A DNA stretch of 64,000 nt from Siphonodentalium dalli (taxonomy: Eukaryota; Mollusca; Scaphopoda; Gadilida; Siphonodentaliidae), in the NCBI GenBank assembly GCA_032622095.1, contig CP136067.1, positions 180,516,556-180,580,555 of the forward strand. The letters are read 5' to 3'. The position numbers were made by a program, and so were the translations under genes. Numbering within the stretch: position 1 is the first letter of the stretch; every line of letters begins with the position of its first letter. Of this stretch, positions 10,765 to 22,812 are shown in pieces. The notes under the pieces are model-generated. The model was not told where the DNA came from. It saw only the letters and a list, made by a program, of their open reading frames with translations, and made no database searches.

Positions 10765-11330
10765 TAGAGAGGTCCCGTTCGCCTCAGATGTCTTAAAAGG
10801 GCACTAATAATTTATGTAATATAAATTTTGGTTAGAGGCGCCCAAACGGTTGGACACTCGGATCTGAAAATGTGTACATATGGATAATTTGACCCTGTGA
10901 ATCTAATTAGATACGTCCCGTTGACCTCAGATGTCTTAAAAGGGCGCTACTAAACAATTAATTACATATCCACAATGGTTACAATCTGGTCGGTGGAAAT
11001 TGAAACACGGGGATAAATTCACCCGTAGAGTGTCATGAGATAGATGCCATTGACATCAGAGGACTTACATGGGCATATATGAGCAATAGAGATCGTTTCT
11101 TATCAGTTCAGAAGATATATAGGAACATGGGCACAAATGGTCACATGACACAGGGTATTGTCATGAGATAGGCACCTTTGACCTCAACTGACTTAAAGGG
11201 GGACTAATAAATTATATGATCAATAAAGAGTGTTTATTATTAGCCCAGATGTTATGTGGGAAAATTGGTGTCCAAGAGTAAAATGATGCAGGGAATGTCA
11301 CGGGATATGTGATGTTGATCTACGTGGTAT
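10765..11330. repeat. Degenerate tandem repeat, about 130-140 bp unit
   Basis: A core resembling CGTTGACCTCAGATGTCTTA followed by AAAGGGC recurs at about 10775, 10918, 11045, 11172 and (weakly) 11310. Copies are strongly diverged, so the array is old. No open frame is conserved between copies. Confidence 0.7.
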
Positions 11331-11762
11331 ACAGATGTATTTTATGTGCATGCTTACATTCATATTCTGGCACCATGTTTTATGACGACGAAATGCCTGC
11401 AAAGCACAAAGTGCACACTTGCGAGTTTGTGAACAAACCCTATATCGAGCATGCATGATGTATGGGTGTTAACTATCCTAGTTATTAACATTTAGTCAAT
11501 TCCGAAAGCCATGCATGCAGCTAATCCGTGCATGCTGATAAGCAACCATGTATGTCAAGTCCCATTGATATTTATATGTGAAATATGAGATAATATATCC
11601 AGTCTCACCAGGCACAATGTCACATATCCATGACCCATAATAGGCCATTCTGTATAATTACCTCTTGGTGAGATGGTTTTAAAATCACAACGAGCGTTGT
11701 AAGAGGTTATTTGTGATAAGGACAATATAAACTAGAGGTGTGAATGTCCCAATGGGACTAAG

Positions 11763-12348
11763 TATACCCCCAGTGTTTTTAAAATACTAAGATGCAAAAA
11801 TGTTCTAAGTCGAAAAAGGGGAATAACTCCACAAAAAAGTCGGACAGACATCATAATCGCAGGTGCACAGGTTATCATGGTACTTAATATCAGTGCCAAG
11901 ATTAACAAATATTGACCTAAAAATGTAGAAATAAAAGCTCGGACAAAATTAGGCATGTTGAAAAAAAAATTCTAAGTCGAAAAAGGGGATAACTCCACCA
12001 AAAAATGCCGGACAGACGTCATAATCGCAAGTGCACAGGTTCCCATGGTACTAAATGTCTGTGCCAAGTTAAAAACAAATTGACCTAAAAATGTAGGAAT
12101 AAAAGCTCGGACAAAATTATACATGTTGCAAAAAAATTCTATGTCGAAAAAGGGGGAATAACTCCACCAAAAAAGTAATAATCATAATCGCAGGTGCACA
12201 GGTTCCCATGGTGGTTGATACCTGTGCCAAGTTTCACGGAAATTGATAAAAAAAAAAACGACTGAGAAAAACTCCGGACAAATTTGTGTCCACGGACGAC
12301 GGACAAGCTGACTCCAGTATACCCCCCTAACTTCATTGCGGGGGTATA
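11763..12348. mobile_element. Non-autonomous element with TATACCCCC ends and a roughly 185-bp tripled core
   Basis: The left end TATACCCCCAG pairs with GCGGGGGTATA at the right. The interior holds three tandem copies of a unit containing TTCTAAGTCGAAAAAGGGGA, then CATAATCGCAGGTGCACAGG and AAAAGCTCGGACAAA. The right end also forms a hairpin at about 12318-12348. The TCGGACAGACRTCATAATCG-type wording is reminiscent of long-lived invertebrate repeats, but I cannot name the superfamily. Confidence 0.65.
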
Positions 12349-12352
12349 ATAA

Positions 12353-13500
12353 ATTGCTAGATTTACATCCAACTTTATCAGAAAATTAGAGCGGGAGGGG
12401 AGATTTTATTTTTAATATTTTAATATTCTTCCGTATATAATTGTTCATGAAAGGTTCTAAGTATTGAAGCAGTAACCTATCTTATATAATACAAGAAGAT
12501 TTAGATTGTCCAATTTGATCAAAATAGACTGATTAATGAGTCATTGAAATGTAATTTGATGGTTAATGATTGAGAGAAAAAAATTGAGGAGGGGACTAAA
12601 CATAGGGTCGGAAAGGGACTAAACATAGGGTCGGGAGGGGACGTAAATAGGGTCGGAATGGGACTATACATAGGGTCGGGAGGGGATGTAAATAGGGTCG
12701 GGAGGGGACTAAACATAGGGTCGGAAGGGGACTAAACATAGGGTCGGGAGGGGACGTAAATGGGGTCGGAATGGGATTATACATAGGGTCGGGAGGGGAT
12801 GTAAATAGGGTCGAGAGGGGACTAAACATAGGGTCGGGAGGGGACGTAAATAGGGTCAGGAGGGGACTAAACATAGGGTCGGGAGGGGACTAAACATAGG
12901 GTCGGGATGGGACAAAACATAGGGACGGGAGGGGACGTAAATAGGGTCGGGAGGGGACTAAACATTGGGACGGAAGTGGATGTAAATAGGGTCGGGACTA
13001 AACATAGGGTCGGGAGGGGACGTAAATACGGTCAGGTGGGGACTAAACATAGGGTGGGAGGGGACTAAGTATTTGGTTGGGAGGGGACTAAACATATGGT
13101 CGGGAGGGGACTAAACATAGTGTTGGGAGGGGACTAAACATATGGTCGGGAGGGGACTAAACATAGGGTCGGGAGGGGACTAAACATAGGGTCGGGAGGG
13201 GACTAAACATAGTGTTGGGAGGGGACTAAACATAGTGTTGGGAGGGGACTAAACATAGGATCTGGAGGGGACTAAACATAGTGTCGGGAGGGGACTAAAC
13301 ATAGGGTCGGGAGGGGACTAAACATAGGGTCGGGAGGGGACTAAACATAGTGTTGGGAGGGGATAAACATAGGGTCGGGAGGGGACTAAACATAGTGTTG
13401 GGAGGGGACTAAACATAGGGTCGGACTAAACAGTGTCGGGAGGGGACTAAACAGGGTTGGGAGGGGATGTAAATAGGGTCGGGAGCGGACTAAACATATG
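12353..13500. repeat. 23-bp minisatellite with a unique-looking flank that recurs inverted at 62180-62480
   Basis: From about 12588 to 13498 the unit GGGAGGGGACTAAACATAGGGTC repeats roughly 40 times with point variants and a few short units. The left flank 12353-12590 is the reverse complement of about 62180-62480, so flank and array belong to one dispersed element. Open frames through the array are artefacts of its composition. Confidence 0.9.
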
Positions 13501-13511
13501 ATCAATTTGTG

Positions 13512-13772
13512 ACTAAAGCATGAGATTTTGCACATATGTAAATATTCACATACTAATTGATATTAGATATGGAGCCACGCTGCAATTTCACTCTTTTAAG
13601 GGGTTTTTAAATTGCAGATTCCATGGTAAGATTTATTTAAAAATATATATAATCATGAAACGCTCTTTAAATTGGGTTAAAGTGAAATTTCAGCGAGGCT
13701 CCATATCCGATATCAATCAGTATGTGAATTTGGATATACATGTATGTGCAAAATTTCATGCTTTAGTCATGA
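13512..13772. repeat. Inverted repeat immediately after the minisatellite
   Basis: ACTAAAGCATGAGATTTTGC at the left pairs with GCAAAATTTCATGCTTTAGT at the right. The arms (about 85-95 bp, imperfect) include ATATGGAGCC and GGCTCCATAT. It may be the hairpin end of the same element as the minisatellite. Confidence 0.7.
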
Positions 13773-14007
13773 AGTGAACAATTCTTTTATCAATCAACTA
13801 CACTAGGGAGGGGTGCAAATCAAGCCATTTTTTATATTGGCCTGCAGAACAATTTGGTCAAAAGAGGTGTTTTTCTTATGTAGTGACAATAGACTTCTCT
13901 TTTCTGAGCCCTAGACAAGGCACGAGAATCTATGTACCCCAGTCATATGATGTGACCAAAAATAGACAGGGACTTAAAATTCATCATGTATAAATGCCAT
14001 TGGTTAT

Positions 14008-14262
14008 ATATATATATATATATATATTTATATTTATTTATTGGTTGCTTTCAGCAGCCAGGGATATATCACGACTTTGCCAGTTTTATTGGTGAAGGGG
14101 AAAGTTTGCGCACTAAGATAAATCTAGCAGTGATTTCATTGGCTGGAAGAATTACCCATTGTGTCCGAAACCACCGACCATCAGCGAGTAACTGGCAATT
14201 AACTCCTCCATATAGCGATATGGGATAAAAGTTAGCCCTTTACCAACTGAGCCACCGACCAC
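14008..14262 (-). mobile_element. tRNA-derived SINE, diverged copy
   Basis: The minus strand begins GGTCGGTGGCTCAGTTGGTA, which matches a tRNA A-box region. It continues with GATGGTCGGTGGTTTCG and AAACTGGCAAAGTCGTGATA, and ends in an AATAAATA/TA-rich tail. It matches the better-preserved copy at 52903-53215. The B-box half of the head is decayed. Confidence 0.7.
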
Positions 14263-15109
14263 TTAGGCATAATGACTAAGTTACATGAAGAATAACTACA
14301 ATTGGAACACTGCCTTAAATGATGTTTAATATTCATTGCTAAATCTTAAATTTCATTGCATCACAATTCTGTTAGATCTATAATTGAACGAGTGTGATGG
14401 GAGGATATGACACATATATCAGAACTTCATCCCCACATTAAAGGCTACATTATTTGACAAAACAAGACAGTCGATGACTGTGAAGTCGATCACCTGACTG
14501 TAAAGACTGAGAATACTTGGACTCTGATGACTACAACAGGCAGTACTTGACAAAATCACTTAAGACAAATTGTTCTAAACATGGACATAGCTGGAGGTTC
14601 TCAGATGATTAGGGCTCAATTGCACACCATTGACAAATCTCCAACCCCTAACCATTTTTAAACAAGGCAACCAGACAACAGTACTAAGTTCACAAAATTT
14701 CATTTGCACATCCCTCTTTTACAACTGGTACCGGTACTTCAAGCTCTCAAACTTTTGAAAATTTCCAACCTGACAAGGACCCTCCATACCAAATATAAGC
14801 TAAATAGGCCTAATGGTTCTTGAGAAGAAATTGTTTTAAGAATTACTATGGAGGGAAAGAGTTATAGCCCTGGCTTCGCAACAATTTGATGAACTTATTT
14901 GAACAGATCTGATTGTGAGTCACCTAGGGAACATCCACACCAAAATAAATAAACCCATTCGATCTTTACTAAAACAAGTGTTGATAGATAGACATCCCGA
15001 CAGATGGAATGACAGACAAATTCAATATAACCACCAATTTTTCTTTGAAAAATCAAGTATTATTTCACCCGGATAAGTGGTGGTTGAGAAAATAATATGG
15101 GAACAGCAA
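14263..15109. other. Unassigned; decayed dispersed repeat
   Basis: About 14880-15010 (GTGAGTCACCTAGGGAACAT ... ACACCAAA) is repeated at about 16085-16270. No exon is recognised. Confidence 0.4.
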
Positions 15110-15512
15110 AGTCTGAAATTTGCAGAATGAGGTCCCCAAAGGGTGAATTTAATGACGCTATTCCGCAAGGAGTGCTAGTATCACCAAATTCACCCTCTGG
15201 GGACCTCATTCTGATTAGGCCTCAACTGCCATGGGAAACCTAGGAACATATTGAAGTTCTCCAGTTGAAGTTGGTGATGTGTACCTATTGGGCACTTCGA
15301 TCATGCATTATATCTTCTGCAAAATAGGGAATATAGAAACTGAACAGAAGGGAAAAAGTAACTTAAAAATGACAATTTGATACTTCCCAGAAGATGAGGC
15401 CTAAGCAGAATTATGTCCCCGAAGGGTGTATTTGGTGATGTTAGCCTGCTGTACGGGGTAGCATCACTAAATTCTTCCTCTGAGACCTCATTCTGCATGT
15501 CAGACACACTAA
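15110..15512. mobile_element. Composite MITE family G, copy 1
   Basis: Both ends carry a short hairpin around GCAGAATGAGGTCCCCAGAG and its complement. The middle has GAAGTTGGTGATGT and CAGAAGGGAAAAAGTAACT. Full relatives are at 46815-47197 and 60068-60357. Each terminus is itself palindromic, so the element folds into two hairpins joined by a spacer. Confidence 0.75.
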
Positions 15513-16496
15513 ATTCAGGCTTGGGAACAGCAGTTTGTTTTAATTTGACAATGAAAACAAACACCAGTGCTAGCATATGTTTACACCACCTGTCAGATGA
15601 CATCTAATATTCTAATCTCGATTAATGACCTGTGTCTTTCTGCAGAGATATAATATCTGCTTCTGGTGATAGAGGTAAGTTGGAAGTTGCGAGATGATAT
15701 GGTGTGGGATGATTGTTGGTTGGGGGCAGGGTGGGGGTCTGGGCCATGTGGTGGGGGGGGGGGGGGGTAATGGACTGTTCCCGTAATTTCATTAAAGATT
15801 AAATTTTATAACTCTGCGGATGCTATAATGGCGTTAACATTTTCAAATTGTATAACATATTTAAAAAAAAAAAAAAAATGGTTAAATTGAGCAAGGGGTT
15901 CAATCTGAATTTTTTTTTTATTAAATCACTGGCTCCGCCCACATTCGACCCAGTGACCTCATTTGAGCAAATCTGAACCACAGTCACCCAAGGACCCTTT
16001 ATACCTTATATGAACCCATTCGGCCCAATGGAACTTGAGAAGTTGTTTGAAGAATTGCTATGGTGGGAAAGAGTTATGGTCCTAGCTTTGCAACTATTTG
16101 ATCTGGTGACCTCATTTGAACAACTCTGAATGTGAGTCACCTAAGGAACATCCACACCAAATATGAACCCATTTGGCCTTCTAGTTCTAGTGAAGAAGAT
16201 GATTCTTGACGGATGGACGGACGGACGAGGAGTGATGACTAAAGCTCCACCAGAGACTTTTCTCAGGTGAGCTAAAAAAAAGTTCTTATTTCATAGACAC
16301 AACGGACATAACGGGAAATGAACCAGTTAAACGTCTCAACATACCAGTATTTATAATCTGTTTCAGAGAATTGATTGTAACTTTTCCTGCTTTTCAACTC
16401 GGTCTTTGATTTCGGATATACCATCTGGTTGAGTATCGGAATTATTTGCAGCAAATTTCCACCAGATTACATTTTCACCGTCCCAGTGAATAAGAA
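15513..16496. other. Unassigned; G-run and dispersed repeat
   Basis: Contains an interrupted G run near 15750-15768 and a repeat (about 15940-16270) ending in GACGGATGGACGGACGGACG, related to 14880-15010. No gene is seen. Confidence 0.4.
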
Positions 16497-16675
16497 AAGT
16501 TAGTCATTATGACTCATTCCTGGTATTTTTACTGAACATAATTCTAGTCTAATGGCTCAATCAGTCGTTTTGACTAATTATTTCTTAGTTGTTATGACTA
16601 ACGTCACCTAGTCATTATGAATAATTCTTGTTTGACTAACCTAAGTTAGTCATATTGACTAACATTTTCCCCAGT
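16497..16675. repeat. Cluster of five imperfect TTAGTCATNATGACTAA palindromes
   Basis: Occurrences include TTAGTCATTATGACTCAT, CAGTCGTTTTGACTAATT, TTAGTTGTTATGACTAAC, CTAGTCATTATGAATAAT and TTAGTCATATTGACTAAC. Half-sites resemble AP-1/bZIP sites (TGACTAA/TGACTCA). This may be a decayed minisatellite or a factor-binding cluster; sequence alone cannot tell. Confidence 0.55.
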
Positions 16676-17399
16676 GAAGATACACTGAACATTTCAATTC
16701 TAAGTACCTGAGGCTGAAAAATAAAGAGTTTTATTTTATCTACATTAGAATTCTTATCACTGGTAATCGACTTCCAAATATATTACACTAGCAGATTAGC
16801 TTTGGTCGATCCATTAATTTTTGTTTTTCAAGGTAACCCTGTACAGTCACGCTGACAGCATGCTATCATTTGCGGGTACCCGTTTCAAGGTCATGTTGGG
16901 TGGACAAAATAACCCGACAAAAATATTCCCCGTCCCGAGTTGACCATACATAACAAATTTCACGTCGATGTCAATGCTGACGACCGAGATATCGACCAAG
17001 GTCATTTGTGGGTACCCGTTTCAAGGTCAAGGTCACCTCAGGCAGACAAACTGACCCGACGAAAATCTCCCCCGTCCTTTGGAAGCCCTAAGTACGAAAT
17101 TTCGTCTCGATATCCCCAGTTTCCGAGTTGAGCCGTATTTATACTCGTGTATATAAACGCTCTTTAACAACGACACCGCAGATACGAATGTTCTTTAATC
17201 ATTAACCCATCAATTTCATCGACGGTGGCGGTGGCAGAGCGAAGGGTGAAGGAGTGCTTGGACGTTCTCAGAAGTGGTGCGATGGCACTTCTCGTGGCTT
17301 ATTACCCTTAGATAGCAAGTTTGGGCTCAATCGGTCGAGCCGTTTTCGAGTCTATAAAGGATATACATACACATATATGGAAGTCTCAAAATATATAGT

Positions 17400-18040
17400 A
17401 GACTAGCCGATGAGCCCGACGTTGTCCGGGCTATTCAAATACCAAATTTCGTTGTCCGAGCTATTCAAAAACCAAATTTCAAGTCGATAGCTCCACCCGT
17501 TTCCGAGATATCGTCTGCGCATGCACGAAGCTGGCGTCGCACGGGCTCGGCGACCCGATAAAATTTGTATCCGGGGCAAGATACATTCACATAGAAAATT
17601 TCAAGTCGATAGCTCCACCCGTTTCCGAGATCTCGTCTGCGCATGCGCGAAGCTGGCATCGCACGGGCTCGGCGACCCGATAAAATTTGTATCCGGGGCA
17701 AGATACATTCACATAGCAAATTTCAAGTCGATAGCTCCACCTGTTTCCGAGATCTCGTCTGCGCATGCGCGAAGCTGGCGTCGCACGGGCTCGGCGACCC
17801 GATAAAATTTGTATCCGGGGCAAGATACATTCACATAGCAAATTTCAAGTCGATAGCTCCACCCGTTTCCGAGATCTCGTCTGCGCATGCGCGAAGCGGC
17901 GCCGCACGGGCTCGCCAATACGACAACGTCCACCGCCTGGTCAAACTACACACACGTACCAAGTTTCGTCCCGATCGGTCAAGAATCGTAGACAGACATA
18001 CAGACAGACAGACAAACAGAGGTCTTCAAAATATATATGA
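17400..18040. repeat. 122-bp tandem repeat (about 3.8 copies) with an ACAG-rich tail
   Basis: AAATTTCAAGTCGATAGCTC starts at 17474, 17596, 17718 and 17840, an exact 122-bp period. The unit contains GCGCATGCGCGAAGCTGGCG and is GC-rich compared with its surroundings. It ends in ACAGACAGACAGACAAACAG (17995-18018). Long overlapping frames on both strands are a by-product of 122-bp periodicity. Confidence 0.9.
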
Positions 18041-18410
18041 GATTGGAACAGCCTATATATGACAGTTTTTGGCAGAGTTCCTTGATTGATGTTTTGCAGA
18101 TTTGGAAGTCATCAATCGAACTCACCGAGATAATTAATATTCTGCAAAGTTCAGAATTTGTCAAAAGGCACTTAGCTCCCTTGTAACACATGCTGAAGAG
18201 TAAGAGGGGCCAGTACCCCCATTCCACCCTGCTCCAGCGTCCCTGGCAATGGCAGGTGATGGCATGCATCCTTGACAAGCTTTTAGTGTTTTTAGATTTA
18301 TTAGTTTCAAAAATTATTTTAAGGATTTATTTATCGAGACTTATATTTCCATGTGTATTTAATGTTGACGATCGGATGGGATATGTGGCATGTAGGGTGT
18401 GCCAAAGGAT
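18041..18410. other. Unassigned; one weak exon-like segment
   Basis: A TTTTGCAG-like acceptor near 18098 is followed by 28 open codons to a TAA at about 18187 on the plus strand. There is no homology signal or partner exon, so I do not call a gene. Confidence 0.2.
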
Positions 18411-18764
18411 TTAACCCTTTACCCAACAAACCGGCCAAAACCGGCCAAATAAAGCTTCAACAGCCTAAAATATCTTCGGTCTCTCTCAATAGAACCATAC
18501 AAATATGGATATCATTGGAACCGGCTCCTTGACCACATTGTGATAGTTACAGTTATGCCCTGTGCCAATGCATTCTCTTATATATGCGAGTCGACCATAG
18601 GTCGCCTCGCATATATAAGAGAATGCATTGGCCTAAATTTTTTTTTTAAATTTTTAATGTGTTAAGCCAATGCATTCTCTTATATATGCGAGGCGACCTA
18701 TGGTCGACTCGCATATATAAGAGAATGCATTGGCACAGGGCCATTCTGTTGGGTAAAGGGTTAA
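18411..18764. mobile_element. piggyBac-like MITE, family P1, copy 2
   Basis: TTAACCCTTTACCCAACA to TTGGGTAAAGGGTTAA with TTAA on both sides and the same twin hairpins as copy 1. The spacer between the hairpins is shorter than in copy 1, about 30 bp. Confidence 0.9.
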
Positions 18765-19725
18765 TCATACAAAAAGTAAGTTTGAGCTAAAAAGGAAACA
18801 CATTTCTGTAGTCTATACAATAATGGGGCGGGGTTGCTGCTGGGCCAGGGGTTGTTGTTGGCATGGACCTGATGACATAGACTAAGTACAGAGGTCAACA
18901 ATAAATAATAGTTTATTAATGTACAATATTATCACAGATCCACATAACGAATTTAATTTACAGAAATTTGTTTCAACATAAGCATGCAGCATATAAATAC
19001 AATTGGACGGAATGATATGAATTACAACTGGACGGAATGCATAAATAAAAAAAAATAGGAATTTATTTTTTTATTACTTGGTTTACAGGTTTCCTTGGCA
19101 CAAAGGTAGGGGAGGTGGGAGAAAATAAAAATAAAAATAAAATGTGTATATTTTTTAAATTGAAGTTGTCAAACAAAAGCGTCGGGAGAAATGAAATATT
19201 AGCTGTATAATAATCTCCTTGTATAAAACAAGCACCGGCAAATTAATTTGTTTATGTGGATGTTTCTTTAAAGCATGATACGGATAGATGAAAAATATCG
19301 CCAATATCAGCGTCCGCCATGTTGGCATTGACATTCCATACCATAAACATCACTGGGAGGCTTCGCTGTTAAATTGATGTTGTATATTTTATGTAAACTT
19401 ATACTTTTTTCTAATTTTTTCATATGTCTGAATTAATATTTCCCATTGGCAGAAATAAAAAAAACCGAAATTTTTTATTTTATTTTTATTGACAAACAGC
19501 TTTATTTTGGGTAGGGAAATCCATAAACCAAGTAATAAAAATAAAATGCCTCACTGAATACTCATTGATGAGTAGTTACCATAATGTGTTTAGATCATAA
19601 GTTCATAAATTAGCCCATAACTTATTATCTGAATATTTGCCACACTGAATGTTTATAAATTCTGGGTACCCTTGTCCATGAAACATTATCAACTTTGACA
19701 TGACTGGACTAGCTATTATAAGTTA
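18765..19725. other. AT-rich sequence holding one weak inverted repeat
   Basis: TTATTACTTGGTTTACAGGT near 19070 pairs with ATAAACCAAGTAATAAA near 19522, bounding about 0.5 kb that may be an old MITE. No exon is recognised. Confidence 0.4.
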
Positions 19726-19830
19726 CAGTGTCTCCAGTTGTCTGGTATAGCATGGTACCAGGCGAGGTGGCCAATGGTATTGGTCCCCCCGAGCCTGGTA
19801 CCACGCTATACCAGACAACTGGAGACACTG
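19726..19830. mobile_element. TA-flanked hairpin MITE (CAGTGTCTCC ends)
   Basis: CAGTGTCTCCAGTTGTCTGG at the left pairs with CCAGACAACTGGAGACACTG at the right, with TA on each side. Arms are about 40 nt with a loop near 27 nt. TA duplication with CAGT ends is typical of Tc1/mariner-derived MITEs. Confidence 0.8.
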
Positions 19831-20372
19831 TAACATATTTACCATGTCGACAATTTGTTACTGTGTCACAAAAAATGATCACCAGTGCATAAGTCTGTGT
19901 GGAAATACTAACGTTGTAACTAAAACACCCTGAACCCATGGTTCCGCATTAAATCTGATAACATATTTGGGTTTATCACGGGGGGGGGGAGTTATATACC
20001 AAAGGTATATAATCAGGAAATAGCAAACAGTAATACTGTTTGCTATTAAATACAACCTGCTCCCAACATCTAAAGTATGAAGCAGACAAAAATAGATATC
20101 CCAAAGTTTGTTTTCCCAATCAAGGTTGTTTCCTTATCGCTTACATAACCACACGTGAGATCTTGTTGATTTCAGTAATGTAAGTTTCATTGAACAAGTT
20201 AGTTGTTGTTTACAATGAAAGGGACACATATGACATCAGAATTGTGTAATTGGTCTGGTACTCTATATAATGGTGGAAATTAACATGAGACACAGTTCTT
20301 TTGATATGTGCTTGCAGAGTCGCTTTGTTTATGTATTGTGAATTACAATCTCCATTTTATGGATGGTATAGT
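19831..20372. other. Unassigned, small palindrome only
   Basis: AATAGCAAACAGTAATACTG and following bases (about 20016-20045) form a perfect short palindrome. Nothing else is recognised. Confidence 0.35.
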
Positions 20373-20874
20373 TTAAAGGTACGGTTGGCCTTGGCGGTGG
20401 GTATCCTGTGAAAATATTTCCACCCGTCAAAAACCGCCACAAACAGAAAGAACAACAAAATGTAGACAGACTTTGTCCGTATACAAATAAGAAATATCGC
20501 ACAAACAGTATGTTATTGTCATATCTTTGACCATTGTTATGTAAACAAAAGCATAAAAAGTTACTTTTCTGTTGTTTGTTTATATTATGATGGTCAACAT
20601 AAAGAGCGTTCTTTGTTGGTGAATTCCTGATATGGAACGAATAAAGAGCGTTTATGCCATTTGTGTGTGATTAGCCAGCAGCATTGTGCTGTCTTCTGTA
20701 ACACAATCAGGCTCTTGCTTTGGTAAAATATAGTAAATCTTTATGATAACATGCTGTTTACGCGATGGTCATGGTATATATGAACGAAACTGTATGCGTT
20801 TTAATGTTTTTCTGTTTACGGTGATTGGAACAAATATGAATATTTTCGACAACTAAGGCCGCACGTGCCTTTAA
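20373..20874 (+). mobile_element. TTAA-flanked repeat family A, complete copy
   Basis: It begins TTAAAGGTACGGTTGGCCTT and ends GCCGCACGTGCCTTTAA, so the two ends are imperfect inverted repeats (TTAAAGG...). It is highly similar to 266-791 and to the inverted arm at 1-220. Confidence 0.8.
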
Positions 20875-21339
20875 AATTTAGCACTGGGAATCTTGACTGG
20901 TGGTTCAGAATTTTCATTGTATTATTTGTTACTTCTGTTCGAGAGGGCTGTTCCGATGGACAAGTGATAACACATACCCGGTACATACATACCACCCGAA
21001 GCAGAGGGAAACGGCGTATATATAAAATGGTGGTTACCAGCATGGTATGAGAAATTACTTCCGGTTTAGTGACATGGTATAGTCTCATACCATGTCAGTA
21101 ATGCTGACCGCCGATTGATCGACTTGAATTCGAGACATGGTAAAGATATTTAAGAACTTAGATAAATCATTCATCAGAATCTGTCGAGAAAGCTTTGTAA
21201 GAATTCAAGCTCGAGAGTTTGCTGTTCCGTGAGTTGTTTGATGAGAGTGTGTATCTCTGTAGACCCGTTATCCATCGCCAGCAGCTGGAAATAAAAACAA
21301 TATTTCATTGGTACCTACTGATCAATCCTGAGATTAGTT
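20875..21339. other. Unassigned
   Basis: A GTTACCAGCATGGTATGAGA / GTCTCATACCATGTCAGTAA pair (about 21035-21105) is a short inverted repeat. No gene is seen. Confidence 0.35.
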
Positions 21340-22812
21340 TGTCTGTCATTTGCAGAATGAGGTCCCCAGAGGGTAATTTAGTGATGCTATCCCACATAGC
21401 GGGCTAGCATCACCAAATTCACCCTCTAGGGACCTCATTCTGCATGGCCTCATCTGATATGGGAGACATAGACTCAGATTGAAGTTCCCAAATGGTGAAT
21501 ATTGTGATGTTCACCCATTGGGAACCTCGATTATGCAATGTGTCGTCTGCCAATTTGGGGGTATATGTAAACTAAATTAACGAGAGGCCGATCACGATCG
21601 GCAGATGTTAACCCATCCCTTGGCGATAAAAATTTAATATGATCGGATAAATGAGAGTTTTGGTGTTCAATTATAGAGTATACTGTTATGTACTATTATA
21701 GACAAATGTACATAACACAAATTATTGGAATTTATGGGTCACTGGCATTTATATAAGAGAATGCACTGGTACAGAATCTGTAATGCTAAACCGCCACAGC
21801 CAGCAAGCCCATGGGTTAAATGTGTAGGTGTGACCTGGACATGGAATACTTGGGTTAAGAGAGTCCAATTTAAGTTTACAATAATAATGTGTCCTAGTAT
21901 ACAGATAAGCAACCTCACCACTGACCCATTAATATCAATTATATAGCAGCACAGATGTCCATGTCTACTGTTAATAGCATGTGATGTTTATTGTTGAATC
22001 TTTATTTTAAATTAGATGCCATAGCCTTATGTATCAGATTATTTGCACATTGGCATAAGTCCAAAGGCAATTGGTGAATTGGATTTAATGTTGCTCCAAA
22101 CAGATTTACCAGTACATAACACAAGATTTTGGACCGATTTAATCAAATTTGGTGTGGTGATTCGGGGTACCCTTGGCAGAGTTATATTAATGGTGTTAGT
22201 TTTTCAATTTTTTTTAACTTATTTAAAAAAATTAAAGGGACACATTGGAAATCTTTTTATCATAATCATCAATATCTAAATGAAAACAAATGACAATGTC
22301 AATGACATTTTTTTTATTATTATTATAAAAGTTAAAAATAAATTTAAAAAAAAATCGATTCAATTTTTCAATTTTTTTTCGAAAAAGGGTCATAACTCCT
22401 TTAAAATTAATCGGATCAAACCCATATTCGAACTCGATCTGTATTTTGGGCTGTGAAACTCACATACAAAATTTGGTTTCGATCGGATAAAAAATGTTTG
22501 AGTTATCGCATTACTCGTAAAGTGTCTACGGACAGACAGACGGACGGACAGACGGACAGACAGACGGACCAACGACGAGTGGTCAATCCGGGCAACGACA
22601 CTATGGTATGGGTAAACATAAAAAAGCAATAGAATCTTTGTGAAGAAGTTTCTATAGAAATTAATAATAAAGAAACTTTCCAGAGAAGATGAGGCCTAAG
22701 CAGAATGAGTTCCCCAGTGGGTGAATTTAGTGATGCTAGCCCACTATGCTATGCTATGCGGGATAGCGTCAGTAAATTTACCCTCTGGGGACCTCAATCT
22801 GCAGATGACAGG
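21340..22812. mobile_element. Composite MITE family G, copy split by about 1 kb of insertion
   Basis: The left part 21340-21560 and the right part about 22620-22812 align with the two halves of the uninterrupted copy at 46815-47197. The insert contains AACTCACATACAAAATTTGG and ends near the GACAGACAGACGGACGGACA tract (22530-22570), a repeat related to 55212-55500. A GCTATGCTATGC expansion sits at about 22747. Confidence 0.6.

Noticed and set aside
12519-12874. Pro/Ser/Thr-rich frames on the minus strand
   Set aside because: These are products of the 23-bp minisatellite.
17404-17450. Possible hammerhead ribozyme core (CCGATGAGCCCGACG ... CGGGC)
   Set aside because: A stem II-like hairpin is present, but the CUGAUGA core is altered (CCGATGA) and the required GAAA after the stem is absent.
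17521-18062. Several overlapping frames of 80-140 codons on both strands
   Set aside because: Their 122-bp offsets follow the tandem repeat, and there is no homology or splice context.
18098-18187. Terminal exon on the plus strand
   Set aside because: The acceptor is plausible, but there is no partner exon, no homology, and equally plausible sites exist on the other strand.
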